Source: G963662605 sp963662605
GTDB lineage: Bacteria > Bacteroidota > Ignavibacteria > Ignavibacteriales > Ignavibacteriaceae
Direction: 5' to 3'
DNA length: 64,000 bases
Assembly: GCA_963662605.1 (NCBI GenBank)
Contig: OY759785.1
Span: forward strand, 992,001-1,056,000
Below are positions 44,279 through 53,410 of this stretch, piece after piece. The translations under genes and the position numbers were made by a program. Numbering within the stretch: position 1 is the stretch's first letter; each line of letters starts with the position of its first letter. The notes beneath the pieces are model-generated. The model saw only the letters and a program-made list of their open reading frames with translations. It was not told the DNA's origin and did no database searches.

Positions 44279-45355
44279 ATGAATATTGTCAACCATAGTG
44301 ATAGAATTACGCTGAATATGTTACTCGAAAAATACATGACAAAAACCGAATGGAAGTTCGCACTTTTATTCTCAGGTGCACTAACGGTGTTTAATATGAT
44401 AAATAGCAGCCAGCATCTGCGAGCCATTGACAGATACCATATGTTCCTGACATGGATAGTAATATTTGTTTTTTTACTTTTTGCGTGGATCGTGAACTCC
44501 TACGTGCAGGTGAAATACGGAAGTTATCTTGAAGATAAAATATCAATACGTAAGCTTTTCTTTATTTTTTTCTACAATACTCTTCTTCTGGTGTTTTTAC
44601 TTGTCGCGTTGGACTTTGTATTTCTCAATCAATTGGAATTGATCGGGTTTAAGGAAAATTACACATTAGTCGGAATTACATTTCAAGGCATAGTAGGTAT
44701 ATGTCTGATAAATATCATTTTGTACGCTGTCCGCTCGAAAGTTGAGAACCAGGAAGTTCAGCTGCAAAATCAGATGCTGAAAACGGAAAATATCCGCTCC
44801 CAATATGAAATATTAAAGCAACAGATTAGCCCGCATTTCTTGTTTAACTCCTTATCCACACTGCACTCAATGATCCGGTTAAACAATCCGAATTCAGAGA
44901 GATATGTCATTAAGCTTTCTGAAATGTACAGGCAATTGCTGGTTAAGCGGAATGTGGACTATATGACGCTGAAAGAAGAGCTCGTGTTTGTTAATGATTA
45001 TATTTTCATGGTAAGCGCTCGATTCGGCGAAATGCTGAACATTGACATCCGGATTCCCGATCAAATGCTTTCTGCTACGCTGCCTACGTTCAGTATACAA
45101 CTGCTGCTTGAAAATTGCATGAAGCATAATATTATTGCGAAAGATAAACCGTTGTACATTTCGATTTACTCGGCGCAGCCGGGAACAATTACGGTTGAGA
45201 ACAATAAACAATTAAAAATTTCTACTATGGGTAAATCCGGTTATGGGTTAGAAAATTTAAATCAGCGCTACGAGTTGTTGGGATATTCTGAGGGGGTGAC
45301 CGTAACGGCAGACGATGAAAAGTTTAAAGTCACCATAAAATTATTGGACATATGA
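44279..45355 (+). CDS. LytS/YehU-type sensor histidine kinase
   Basis: 358 residues with four predicted membrane helices at about 25-140, H186 in ISPHFLFNSLSTLHSM and a C-terminal ATPase part (LLENCMKHNIIAKDKPL, SGYGLENLNQRYELLG). The ATG at 44279 follows GAGGGGACAG. The stop overlaps the ATG of the LytTR regulator at 45352 as ATGA, so the two are a translationally coupled pair. It is a paralogue of the 43174 and 47467 kinases. The helices form the only sensing part, so the stimulus is probably in the membrane. Confidence 0.92.
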   Translation: MNIVNHSDRITLNMLLEKYMTKTEWKFALLFSGALTVFNMINSSQHLRAIDRYHMFLTWIVIFVFLLFAWIVNSYVQVKYGSYLEDKISIRKLFFIFFYNTLLLVFLLVALDFVFLNQLELIGFKENYTLVGITFQGIVGICLINIILYAVRSKVENQEVQLQNQMLKTENIRSQYEILKQQISPHFLFNSLSTLHSMIRLNNPNSERYVIKLSEMYRQLLVKRNVDYMTLKEELVFVNDYIFMVSARFGEMLNIDIRIPDQMLSATLPTFSIQLLLENCMKHNIIAKDKPLYISIYSAQPGTITVENNKQLKISTMGKSGYGLENLNQRYELLGYSEGVTVTADDEKFKVTIKLLDI

Positions 45356-46116
45356 AAATATTAATCATTGAAGACGAGCCTCAAACCGCGCAAGTACTGA
45401 AAGAGATTATTACCGGAATAAAACCGGATTGTGAAATTGTGGGTATATTAGACAGTATTGACAAAACGGTCAAATACCTATCAGTTAAAGAAAACACACC
45501 GAATCTGATTTTTATGGACATTCAACTGGCCGATGGTGTGAGTTTTGAAATATTTTCACGGGTAAGCGTGGATTGCCCCGTAGTATTTTGTACGGCATAC
45601 GACCAATATACCTTGCAGGCATTCAAATCAAACGGCATCGAATATATCTTGAAACCGATAAAAGAGGATGATATTCGTTCAGCATTCGAAAAAGTTGATA
45701 AACTCAATCTCTCGTTTCATACAAACGAATACATTGTCTCCATTCTTAAAAATCGTTTCCCCGATCAGAAGAATTACCGCACCTCTCTCATCGTTCAACA
45801 CAAAGAAGGTTTTATTCCCGTTCCGGTGGAGAATATTGCGTTTTTCTTTCTTCTTAATGAAATTGTATACGTCTATTGTTTTGACAATAAAAAATATTCA
45901 GTATTCAAAACGATGGATGAAATTGAATCTACTTTGGATCCGGAGCAGTTTTACAGAATCAGCCGCCAGATTATTCTGAACCGGAAAGCGATTAAGGAAA
46001 TCCAGCCCTACATGAACCGAAAGGTTATCGTAAAGACCGATTTGCAGACTTCTGAGCGGTTGATCGTAAGCCGTTTAAAAGTAACTTCCTTCATGAAATG
46101 GATAGAACAACCTTAA
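45352..46116 (+). CDS. LytTR-family response regulator
   Basis: 254 residues. The receiver domain (about 1-120) has IEDEPQTAQ at the start and acceptor D56 in LIFMDIQL; the LytTR DNA-binding domain (about 150-250) has the VENIAFF, RISRQIILNRKAIKEI and LIVSRLKVTSF blocks. It overlaps the end of its kinase gene by four bases. Paralogous to the 48477 regulator, to the point that the non-coding sequence after both stops is similar. Its targets are not known; the T9SS gene at 46375 is a candidate. Confidence 0.93.
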   Translation: MKILIIEDEPQTAQVLKEIITGIKPDCEIVGILDSIDKTVKYLSVKENTPNLIFMDIQLADGVSFEIFSRVSVDCPVVFCTAYDQYTLQAFKSNGIEYILKPIKEDDIRSAFEKVDKLNLSFHTNEYIVSILKNRFPDQKNYRTSLIVQHKEGFIPVPVENIAFFFLLNEIVYVYCFDNKKYSVFKTMDEIESTLDPEQFYRISRQIILNRKAIKEIQPYMNRKVIVKTDLQTSERLIVSRLKVTSFMKWIEQP

Positions 46117-46374
46117 AAGTGGTTATTTCGACCGGCATTTTGAGCAATTCAGGCAAAAATTTGGACGGGGAAAAGACTAAGGTGTCTATTTTTGCTCTGT
46201 TACTTAAATAAAAAAGTCGAAATAGTTCAACGTTCTGCTTGAAAAAAATAAGGTTATGCCTGTCTTGGTATTTGATAAAAATTCCGGTCACGAATTGTGC
46301 TCGTTCCGGGTCGGGGCACTATCCCATTTCTTCGGCAGAAAGCTGAATTCAACAAAATGAATTGACGCACACGC
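46117..46374. other. Intergenic region before the T9SS gene at 46375
   Basis: About 260 bases. The first 45 (GGTTATTTCGACCGGC ... CAATTCAGGCAAAAATT) resemble the sequence after the second regulator (GGTCATTTCGCCAACC ... CAATTCAGAGACAAAATT at about 49246), so this tail was copied with the kinase/regulator pair. TTATTTCGAC at 46124 is mirrored by GTCGAAATAG near 46217. A TATTTTTG element at 46187 resembles a -7 box but the nearest TTG is 23 bases upstream, longer than usual. Confidence 0.4.
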
Positions 46375-47463
46375 ATGAAAAAACTTACCATCTTCTGTTT
46401 GATTTTATTCAGGGTGATTTCCGGCCAAAATGCCACTCCCTATTTCCCATCCACTTCAGGTTATAAATGGATGTTCGAGGTAACTCATCTCGACTCCGTG
46501 AATAATCCGCTGCCGTCGGGTCAGGAGGTCAGGATAGATTCGTTGACTGCTGCCCGTGAGTACTCAGGCAGGAACGGCTACGGTGTTGTAAGTAAGCGTG
46601 CCGCCGCCGCGTCAATAAGGCAGGTGGGTTACACAGATACGAATTATGTTGACCCGGGCACCGGAGACGGTTACGAATACTATAATGCCGCTTACCAAAT
46701 GAGTGCGCTATCCGGTCCGCTGAGTTCTATCGGCATCTCGGATATTTCGTCAATCGGTAAAGCCTTTAACGGATGGTATAGTCTGTACCGATTTTCATCG
46801 GCAGTAAACAGCACGTATTCGGTTTTCAAACACGACACCACAGTGATGATGAATGGGTCGGCTATGCCTGTTCGTTTGGAGTTGAGCGGAAAACGCCTTA
46901 GTGACGATTCCGTTCAAACAAAAGCGGGAAAATTTATTTGTAAACGGTTTCTTATGAATTTTGTTGTCAGCTATTTAGTAACAATAGCTCCGCTGCCACA
47001 AATGGCAATTCCAATTGCAACATTTGCAGATACGGTTTCTATAACACAGGATAAATGGATTGTGAAGAGTTTTGTTCCTGCAACAAAAATTGACCTTTCG
47101 CTGCTTGGATTGGGCGTATTCAATGTTCCCGGCGAGGTTACTTCGCTTATCACGGAAAATATGGTTTTTGCAATTGCCTCGGAACAGCATCAAGACAAGA
47201 TTGAATACAGACTTGAAGACTGTTATCCCAATCCTTTTAATCCCGTTACCACAATCGGGTACAAGGTTGGTGAAACAAGCCGGGTTTTATTGAAAGTTTA
47301 TAACGGGCTTGGAAAGGAAGTCGGGACGGTGATAGATGATGTGCAGAATGCCGGCGAATATAAGGTCGCTTTTAACGCGGCTTCACTTCCATCAGGAGTT
47401 TACTTTTATCATTTACAAACGGGGAGATACAAAGCAGTTAAAAAAATGCTGCTTGTAAAATAA
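46375..47463 (+). CDS. Secreted protein of unknown function with T9SS sorting domain
   Basis: 362 residues, signal peptide MKKLTIFCLILFRVISG. The mature part (about 18-270) begins YFPSTSGYKWMFEVTHLDS and contains a series of beta-rich stretches (GRNGYGVVSKRA, FSSAVNSTYSVFKHDTTV, AGKFICKRF); the pattern of a signal peptide followed by one lipocalin- or immunoglobulin-sized beta domain is common in Bacteroidota-type secreted proteins but I do not recognise the family. The end is a T9SS type A domain (CYPNPFNPVTTIGYKVG ... KMLLVK). It sits between two kinase/regulator pairs, three bases before the next kinase gene, suggesting that its product may feed back to that sensor. Confidence 0.85.
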   Translation: MKKLTIFCLILFRVISGQNATPYFPSTSGYKWMFEVTHLDSVNNPLPSGQEVRIDSLTAAREYSGRNGYGVVSKRAAAASIRQVGYTDTNYVDPGTGDGYEYYNAAYQMSALSGPLSSIGISDISSIGKAFNGWYSLYRFSSAVNSTYSVFKHDTTVMMNGSAMPVRLELSGKRLSDDSVQTKAGKFICKRFLMNFVVSYLVTIAPLPQMAIPIATFADTVSITQDKWIVKSFVPATKIDLSLLGLGVFNVPGEVTSLITENMVFAIASEQHQDKIEYRLEDCYPNPFNPVTTIGYKVGETSRVLLKVYNGLGKEVGTVIDDVQNAGEYKVAFNAASLPSGVYFYHLQTGRYKAVKKMLLVK

Positions 47464-47466
47464 TAT

Positions 47467-48477
47467 ATGACACGTGCAGAATGGAAATATGCGATTCTTG
47501 TCTCTGCCGCACTGACAGTTTTTAACATGATTAACGACAGCAGGGGTAGGGCAAATATTGTATGGGGTAGAATGGTTCAATATTGGGTACTGATTTTTAT
47601 ATTTTTGCTGACCACCTGGGTCGCTAATTCGCAGATTCAGGCAGTGCTGAGAAAATATGAAAAAGATAAAGTATCAATTATCAATTTGCTTGTTATAATT
47701 TTAGCGAACCTGTTAATTTTGTTCGGGCTGTTGTTTTTCCTTGACGTATTTCACGTAGTCCAAATTAGAGTTATCGGCCCCCGGAGCAATTATTTGTTGG
47801 TCTCATATCAGGCTATCGTGGGTATCTGTCTTATATGCATCATACAGTTTGCCGTTTATTCAAGCATGCGTTCGCAGGAAATTTTATTGCAGAATCAGAT
47901 GCTGCACACCGAAAACATCAGGTCGCAATTTGAAATCCTCAAGCAGCAAATAAGTCCCCACTTTCTTTTTAATTCGCTCTCGACGCTTCGCTCCATGATT
48001 CGGCTCCAGAATCCGCACTCGGAGGAGTATGTCATCAAGCTGTCGGAAATGTACCGGCAGATTCTCATTCAGAGAAATATTGATACCATTCCGCTGAAAG
48101 ACGAGCTGGACTTTGTAAATGATTACTTATACATGCTGAACGCCCGTTTTGAAAATATGTTGAACGTAAATATTGACGTCCCGGCAGAATATCTCCAGTG
48201 TTATTTGCCGACATTCAGTCTTCAGCTTCTTCTTGAAAATTGCATTAAGCACAATGTTCTTTCAAACGACAAGCCGTTAAATATCCGGATATTCTGTGTC
48301 GCTCCGGAGACATTGATTATTGAAAACAATCTGCAAAACAAAGTCTCACAGGTTGAAAAATCAGGATATGGGTTAGATAACCTTTCGCAGCGGTATAAAC
48401 TGCTGGAGTGCGAAGGTGGTGTCCGGATATTTGCCGATGATAAAACATTCCGTGTATCCATTAAGCTATTACAGTAA
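47467..48477 (+). CDS. LytS/YehU-type sensor histidine kinase
   Basis: 336 residues, the shortest of the three local kinases. It starts right after the T9SS gene (three bases), with MTRAEWKYAILVSAALTVFNMI aligned to the others. Four membrane helices, H165 in ISPHFLFNSLSTLRSM, then ATPase blocks LLENCIKHNVLSNDKPL and SGYGLDNLSQRYKLL. The last base is shared with the start of the regulator gene (TAATG). Part of the duplicated kinase/regulator cassette. Confidence 0.92.
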   Translation: MTRAEWKYAILVSAALTVFNMINDSRGRANIVWGRMVQYWVLIFIFLLTTWVANSQIQAVLRKYEKDKVSIINLLVIILANLLILFGLLFFLDVFHVVQIRVIGPRSNYLLVSYQAIVGICLICIIQFAVYSSMRSQEILLQNQMLHTENIRSQFEILKQQISPHFLFNSLSTLRSMIRLQNPHSEEYVIKLSEMYRQILIQRNIDTIPLKDELDFVNDYLYMLNARFENMLNVNIDVPAEYLQCYLPTFSLQLLLENCIKHNVLSNDKPLNIRIFCVAPETLIIENNLQNKVSQVEKSGYGLDNLSQRYKLLECEGGVRIFADDKTFRVSIKLLQ

Positions 48478-49241
48478 TGAAAATATTGATTATTGAAGAT
48501 GAACTACAGACCGCTGAAGTTCTTAAGGATATTATTCTCAATCTCCGGCCTGACACAGAAGTTGTCGGTATTATTGACAGTATTGAAAATTCGGTGAAGT
48601 TTCTGTCCGTTCCGGAACATCAGATTGATCTGATTTTTATGGATATTCATTTAGCAGACGGATTGAGCTTTGAAATCTTTTCACAGGTAAAAATAGATTG
48701 CCCGATCGTTTTTTGCACTGCTTATGACCAGTATGCTCTCCAGGCTTTTAAGTCAAACGGCATTGAGTATATTCTAAAACCGGTTAGTGATGAGGACATC
48801 AAAAGGGCATTTGAAAAAGTTGACAGCCTGAAGCAATCACTAAGCGCGGAGAAAGAAATACTCTCAATTGTAAAGGAAGCTTTTCCGGTACAGAAAAATT
48901 ACAAAGGAGCTTTCCTTGTCGAGCAGGGGGACAGCCTTGTGCCGATAGCAATTCAGAGCGTTGCATTGTTCGCATTAGTTGATGAAAAAGTGTACGCCTA
49001 TTGTTTCGACAACCGGCAATACCCCATTCCTAAGTCTATGGAAGAAATAGAACTTGCTTTAAACCCCTCCCAGTTTTACAGAATAAACCGGCAGATAATT
49101 CTCAATCGTGATTCGATTAAAGGGATTAAACAGTATTTTAACCGAAAAATCATCATCTCCGCGAATGTTCACACATCCGAACAATTGATTGTCAGCAGGC
49201 TCAAAGTCTCAGCGTTTTTACGCTGGATTGAAAAACCATAA
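48477..49241 (+). CDS. LytTR-family response regulator
   Basis: 254 residues, the same length as the 45352 protein. Receiver with acceptor D56 (LIFMDIHL), conserved Thr in FCTAYDQYALQ and Lys in ILKPVSDED; LytTR domain with VALFALVDEKVYAY, RINRQIILNRDSIKGI and LIVSRLKVSAFL. It acts in the cytoplasm on DNA sites that are not recognised here. Downstream are a hairpin and the large T9SS gene at 49363, which is the nearest possible target. Confidence 0.93.
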   Translation: MKILIIEDELQTAEVLKDIILNLRPDTEVVGIIDSIENSVKFLSVPEHQIDLIFMDIHLADGLSFEIFSQVKIDCPIVFCTAYDQYALQAFKSNGIEYILKPVSDEDIKRAFEKVDSLKQSLSAEKEILSIVKEAFPVQKNYKGAFLVEQGDSLVPIAIQSVALFALVDEKVYAYCFDNRQYPIPKSMEEIELALNPSQFYRINRQIILNRDSIKGIKQYFNRKIIISANVHTSEQLIVSRLKVSAFLRWIEKP

Positions 49242-49287
49242 CCTTGGTCATTTCGCCAACCTTTTTGTTCAATTCAGAGACAAAATT

Positions 49288-49318
49288 AAGTTAACTGCGA
49301 AGCAGTAACTTTATTTTA
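49288..49318 (+). terminator. Probable terminator after the second LytTR regulator
   Basis: AAGTTAACTGC and GCAGTAACTT form a stem with one bulged base and a GAA loop, followed by TATTTTAT. Weaker than the other terminators in the window. Confidence 0.5.
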
Positions 49319-49362
49319 TGTGCAGAAGATTATAAAATTACGAAAATAGTGCAGGAATATTG

Positions 49363-52300
49363 ATGATGAGGAAAGTCTACTTTTTTCTGTTCTTAGTCAG
49401 CATGCTGACAAGTAATATGTTAGGAGCAATACAGCCGAGTATGTATTTTCGGTCGAATTGGTCAAACAAAACGGCAATGACGCGGGTGACGCTTCCGGAT
49501 AATACAAACAGCTACGTCATATCGTGGCCGTACGCGTCAATCGGCGCGACAACAAATCAGTGGTATAAAATGGAAGTAACAGGAAACTATACCACGAACC
49601 AGACCTGGGGCTACGGCAGTGCACCGGCCTTCAACACGAGTACAACGATACCGGTAAACGGAGCCAACGGCTTGATGACAGCCACCTCCGGAAACACGTA
49701 TTTCTTCTCGATAAAGGATGTAGCAAACAGTACGGCATCCGTGGGTTTCGTTTTCGCCTTGGGCGGCACCCCGGTAACAATCAGTTCAATCAATGCGTCA
49801 TCTGCTTCACCGGGTACAGCTGTAACGGTGACCGCTACCCTTAGTGGTTCGGTTGTGACCAATCAGACAGTATGGCTTCGGTACTCGGTAGGGTCAAGCA
49901 CGTACGCAACATCCACCATAACCCAAATGACCGGGAGCGGAACAAGCTACACGGCAACCATACCGGGACAGACAGTAGGTACCGTGGTATATTATTACTG
50001 CTTTACTTCCGGAACAGTTGCCGGAGGCGGAGGAGTAACAACCAGCAACGTAACACAGGCAACGATAAACACATCGGTAACCACAAACAGTTACACGGTA
50101 GCCGCAGCGCAGACCTTAACGGTAAGCCCAAGTACATTAACAGGATTTTCTTACTGGCCGGGTTCCGGCCCATCGGCAAGCCAGAGTTACACGTTGAGCG
50201 GACAGTATCTGGACAATCCGGGCGTGGTGACGATAACAGCGCCAACGGACTATGAGATATCCAAAGACAACAGCACGTTCGTCAGCTCAGATACAGTAGC
50301 CATAACCTCGGCAACGCTATCTGCAAGAACGATATATGTGCGATTAAAAGCGGGGTTAAGCTCAGGAAATTATAATAGTGAGAGTATAAGCAATGCCGGA
50401 GGCGGAGCGGCAACAATGAATGTGATCTGCAGCGGGTCGGTATTGAAGTATGCACCAACAAGTCAGGCAACCGGGCTGGGTGCCTCCAACGGTTCACCTT
50501 CGTCCACGGTCATACATCTGGTCTGGACCGATGCCCCTTCGACAGACGGTTACCTGATCCGCGGCAGTTCTATAAGTTATGCAAGTATAAGTGATCCGGT
50601 AGACGGGACAGCAGTAAGTGATGGAGGGTTGGACAAGAACATAGCATCGGGAGTGCAGCAGGCAGATATAACGGGACTGAGCCAGGGAGCGACGTATTAT
50701 TTTAAAGTGTACGCGTATAACAATAGTGGTGCAAATATCCGTTATAACGTTGTCAGTGCCCCGACAGCAGAAGCAGCAACCACGGTATCCACATATTACT
50801 CGAAGGCAGGAGCGAATCTGGAACAGTTGAGCAGCTGGGGAGCTAATAGTGACGGCAGCGGCAACGCACCGGTAAACTTCACATCAGACGGGATGACATA
50901 TATAATTACAGCAAACGGCACCTTGGGTGGAGCGTGGACAGTAACAGGCAGTACGACGAAGATACAGGTAGGAGACGGAACCGCGGCAGTGAACTTTGCC
51001 GTTCCGGCAAGTCTTAGTGCAACTAATTTAGATATTATGAACAATGCCACAGTAACTCTGGGCAGTAATGTAACGCTGACAGGAGCAATAAACGTGAACA
51101 GCGGCGGAGTGCTGAACTGCGGAAGTTACGTGGTAGGAGGAACAAACGGAGTCTTTACCCTGAAGAGCGGCGGAACATTGAAAATCGGTCACGCGCAGGG
51201 AATAACAACGAGCGGTACGACAGGAAACATACAGACAACGGGTACGAGAAGTTATAACTCGGCAGGAAAGTACGTGTATGTAGGTACAGGAAATCAGGTA
51301 ACAGGCAACGCGGTACCGAATCCGCTGGCAAGCGGCGGATTGGTTCAGAACAGCAACACGGGAGGTACGGTGACGTTGTCGCAGTATATGGCGTTCTCTT
51401 CCGGGTCATCGTTTATCGTAGATGCAGGAGCGGTGTGGAGTACAGGGTCAAACGGGCCGACGTATAACAACGGGTGCACGGCAACGATAAACGGTACATA
51501 TCAGATAGAGCAGGGTGGAGGAACATATACATCCGGCACAGTTGCCTTTGCATACGGTTCCACTGGAACGCTTGCGATAAACTATACATCGGCAAAATTA
51601 GCAATATATAACAACAACCCTTTCTGGAATAATAACACAGGCTATGTGGCATTACCACCGAACGTAAACATCAAGGGTGCCGGTGGAGTGAGTGTGCAGA
51701 CATCAGCTAATCTGACAGTAAGCGGAACGTTCCAGACATCGGGCCCTATAGAGATATTATACACGGGCTCTGGTATAACGATGAGCGGTACGTGTCAAAT
51801 AAATGCCGGTGGAAGTTTTACATACCCGAGTTCTTCAGCGTATGTGCCGACGTTCGGTGCAAACTCAACATTGGTTTATAATCAGGGAACAAGTACTGTC
51901 CGGACGAAAGAGTGGAGTACAAGAACATCCGGTACTGGGTATCCGGCGAATGTAAGAATAAGCAACAACACAACACTCGCGCTCGGCGATACTGCCACAC
52001 AATGTTCGGGTAATCTGACCATAGATGCAGGCAGTACATTAACTTCGACAAGTAATATCCTAACCGTAATAAAAGATGTTACGGTGAACGGAACATTAAA
52101 CGCATCGGGTGAAATAAGGTTAAAAGGAAATTGGACAAATGCCGGAAGCTTTAATGCAAATGCTAAAACAGTGACATTCAACGGAGTTGCACAGCAGACT
52201 GTTTCGGGTGCAACGACTTTCGATAATCTTGTTTTAAATAACACAGCAGGATTAAACCTTCTTAACAGTGCAATTGTCAATAATCTGTTAACAATAACAT

Positions 52301-53352
52301 CCGGTTCAATAACGGTTTCTTCCGGTGAAACCCTTTCTTTTGGATCAAACGGCAGCCTCTCCTCTGAATCTGCGGGACAATATGCCGCGGGAAGTGTCTC
52401 GGCATCTGCCAATATAAGTACGGTTTCGACAAATATTGCCGGATTAGGTATCTCAATTGATCCGAAAGGAAATGATTTGGGCGCAACAAATATTATTCGT
52501 TCGAGCGGAGCGAACACCGCGGTTGAAATCAATGGTGCACGCTCTATTAACAGAAGATGGAAGATTACCCCAACCAATCAACCGTCAACAGACGTGACGG
52601 TGACTCTATCCTGGGTGGCGGATGACGACAACAGTAAAATACTGAGTCAGGTATATGTTTGGAAAAGTGAAGACAATGGAAATACCTGGCTGCAAGCAGC
52701 CGGACCGTTCAATGCCGAAAGTACACACTCCGTAACATTTACTACTTCAAGCTTTTCGGACTTTACGGTCAGTGACTTAAATAACCCACTTCCGGTTGAA
52801 TTAAACACCTTCTCATCCGATGTCAACGAAAGGAACGTTCAGTTGAATTGGTCAACTGCTACTGAAATTAATTCATATATGTTTAGCGTTGAACAGAGCA
52901 AATCCGGTTCGGATAATTGGAAATTGCTCGGGCAGATTAAAGCCGGCGGCTATAGCAACTCGCCTAAATATTATAGCTTCCTTAATAAAAACCTAACAAC
53001 AGGTAAATATGCATACCGGTTGAAGATGATTGATAATGACGGAACATACAAATACAGTCCGGTTGTAGAAGCTGAAATCGGACTCCCGAAAAACTTTGAA
53101 CTTGCACAGAATTACCCGAACCCATTTAACCCTACAACTACGATTGACTTTCAGCTGCCTTTTACCGGGAAGACTACATTGGAAGTGTTTTCGTTAACGG
53201 GACAGAAAGTTGCGGTTTTACTTGATCAGGTGAAAGAGGCCGGATACTATACAATAAACTTTAACGCCTTCGGGATCCCGAGCGGAGTATATTTTTATAA
53301 ACTTCAAGCCGGTTCATTTACCCAGACCCGAAAACTCATTATTCTAAAATAA
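49363..53352 (+). CDS. Very large T9SS-secreted repeat protein (copy 1)
   Basis: Start at 49363 (MMRKVYFFLFLVSMLTSNMLGA), after AGGA; the TTG at 49360 is not needed. 1329 residues. The N-terminal 210 residues (QPSMYFRSNW ... VYYYCFTSG) are a module also found in the two GH13 amylases downstream. An Ig-like repeat (LTGFSYWPGSGPSASQSYTL ... YVRLKAGLSSGNYNSE) and a fibronectin-III-like domain follow, then a long Gly/Thr/Asn-rich beta region, and a T9SS type A domain (NYPNPFNPTTTIDFQLP). It is nearly copied in the gene at 61146: 49378-49976 is identical to 61161-61759 by eye. Likely a surface or matrix protein, possibly linked to starch binding because of the shared module. Confidence 0.88.
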   Translation: MMRKVYFFLFLVSMLTSNMLGAIQPSMYFRSNWSNKTAMTRVTLPDNTNSYVISWPYASIGATTNQWYKMEVTGNYTTNQTWGYGSAPAFNTSTTIPVNGANGLMTATSGNTYFFSIKDVANSTASVGFVFALGGTPVTISSINASSASPGTAVTVTATLSGSVVTNQTVWLRYSVGSSTYATSTITQMTGSGTSYTATIPGQTVGTVVYYYCFTSGTVAGGGGVTTSNVTQATINTSVTTNSYTVAAAQTLTVSPSTLTGFSYWPGSGPSASQSYTLSGQYLDNPGVVTITAPTDYEISKDNSTFVSSDTVAITSATLSARTIYVRLKAGLSSGNYNSESISNAGGGAATMNVICSGSVLKYAPTSQATGLGASNGSPSSTVIHLVWTDAPSTDGYLIRGSSISYASISDPVDGTAVSDGGLDKNIASGVQQADITGLSQGATYYFKVYAYNNSGANIRYNVVSAPTAEAATTVSTYYSKAGANLEQLSSWGANSDGSGNAPVNFTSDGMTYIITANGTLGGAWTVTGSTTKIQVGDGTAAVNFAVPASLSATNLDIMNNATVTLGSNVTLTGAINVNSGGVLNCGSYVVGGTNGVFTLKSGGTLKIGHAQGITTSGTTGNIQTTGTRSYNSAGKYVYVGTGNQVTGNAVPNPLASGGLVQNSNTGGTVTLSQYMAFSSGSSFIVDAGAVWSTGSNGPTYNNGCTATINGTYQIEQGGGTYTSGTVAFAYGSTGTLAINYTSAKLAIYNNNPFWNNNTGYVALPPNVNIKGAGGVSVQTSANLTVSGTFQTSGPIEILYTGSGITMSGTCQINAGGSFTYPSSSAYVPTFGANSTLVYNQGTSTVRTKEWSTRTSGTGYPANVRISNNTTLALGDTATQCSGNLTIDAGSTLTSTSNILTVIKDVTVNGTLNASGEIRLKGNWTNAGSFNANAKTVTFNGVAQQTVSGATTFDNLVLNNTAGLNLLNSAIVNNLLTITSGSITVSSGETLSFGSNGSLSSESAGQYAAGSVSASANISTVSTNIAGLGISIDPKGNDLGATNIIRSSGANTAVEINGARSINRRWKITPTNQPSTDVTVTLSWVADDDNSKILSQVYVWKSEDNGNTWLQAAGPFNAESTHSVTFTTSSFSDFTVSDLNNPLPVELNTFSSDVNERNVQLNWSTATEINSYMFSVEQSKSGSDNWKLLGQIKAGGYSNSPKYYSFLNKNLTTGKYAYRLKMIDNDGTYKYSPVVEAEIGLPKNFELAQNYPNPFNPTTTIDFQLPFTGKTTLEVFSLTGQKVAVLLDQVKEAGYYTINFNAFGIPSGVYFYKLQAGSFTQTRKLIILK
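49378..49976 (+). repeat. Long direct repeat, copy 1 (about 599 bp without mismatch)
   Basis: By eye this stretch is identical to 61161-61759 (offset 11,783 bases). Similarity continues without length change but with growing numbers of substitutions up to the window end (52217 against 64000). The two copies flank both amylase genes. Confidence 0.85.
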
Positions 53353-53410
53353 TGAGTTTTGCAGGATTTTAACCCGGTTCGAAATAGTAATAAATCAACA
53401 CAGGAAGAAA

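Noticed and set aside
51882..52577. Long antisense open frame (231 residues) in the first giant gene
   Set aside because: It is opposite a clear secreted-protein frame rich in Asn, Thr and Gly codons, whose complement rarely forms stops. Similar antisense frames occur in the other repeat proteins.
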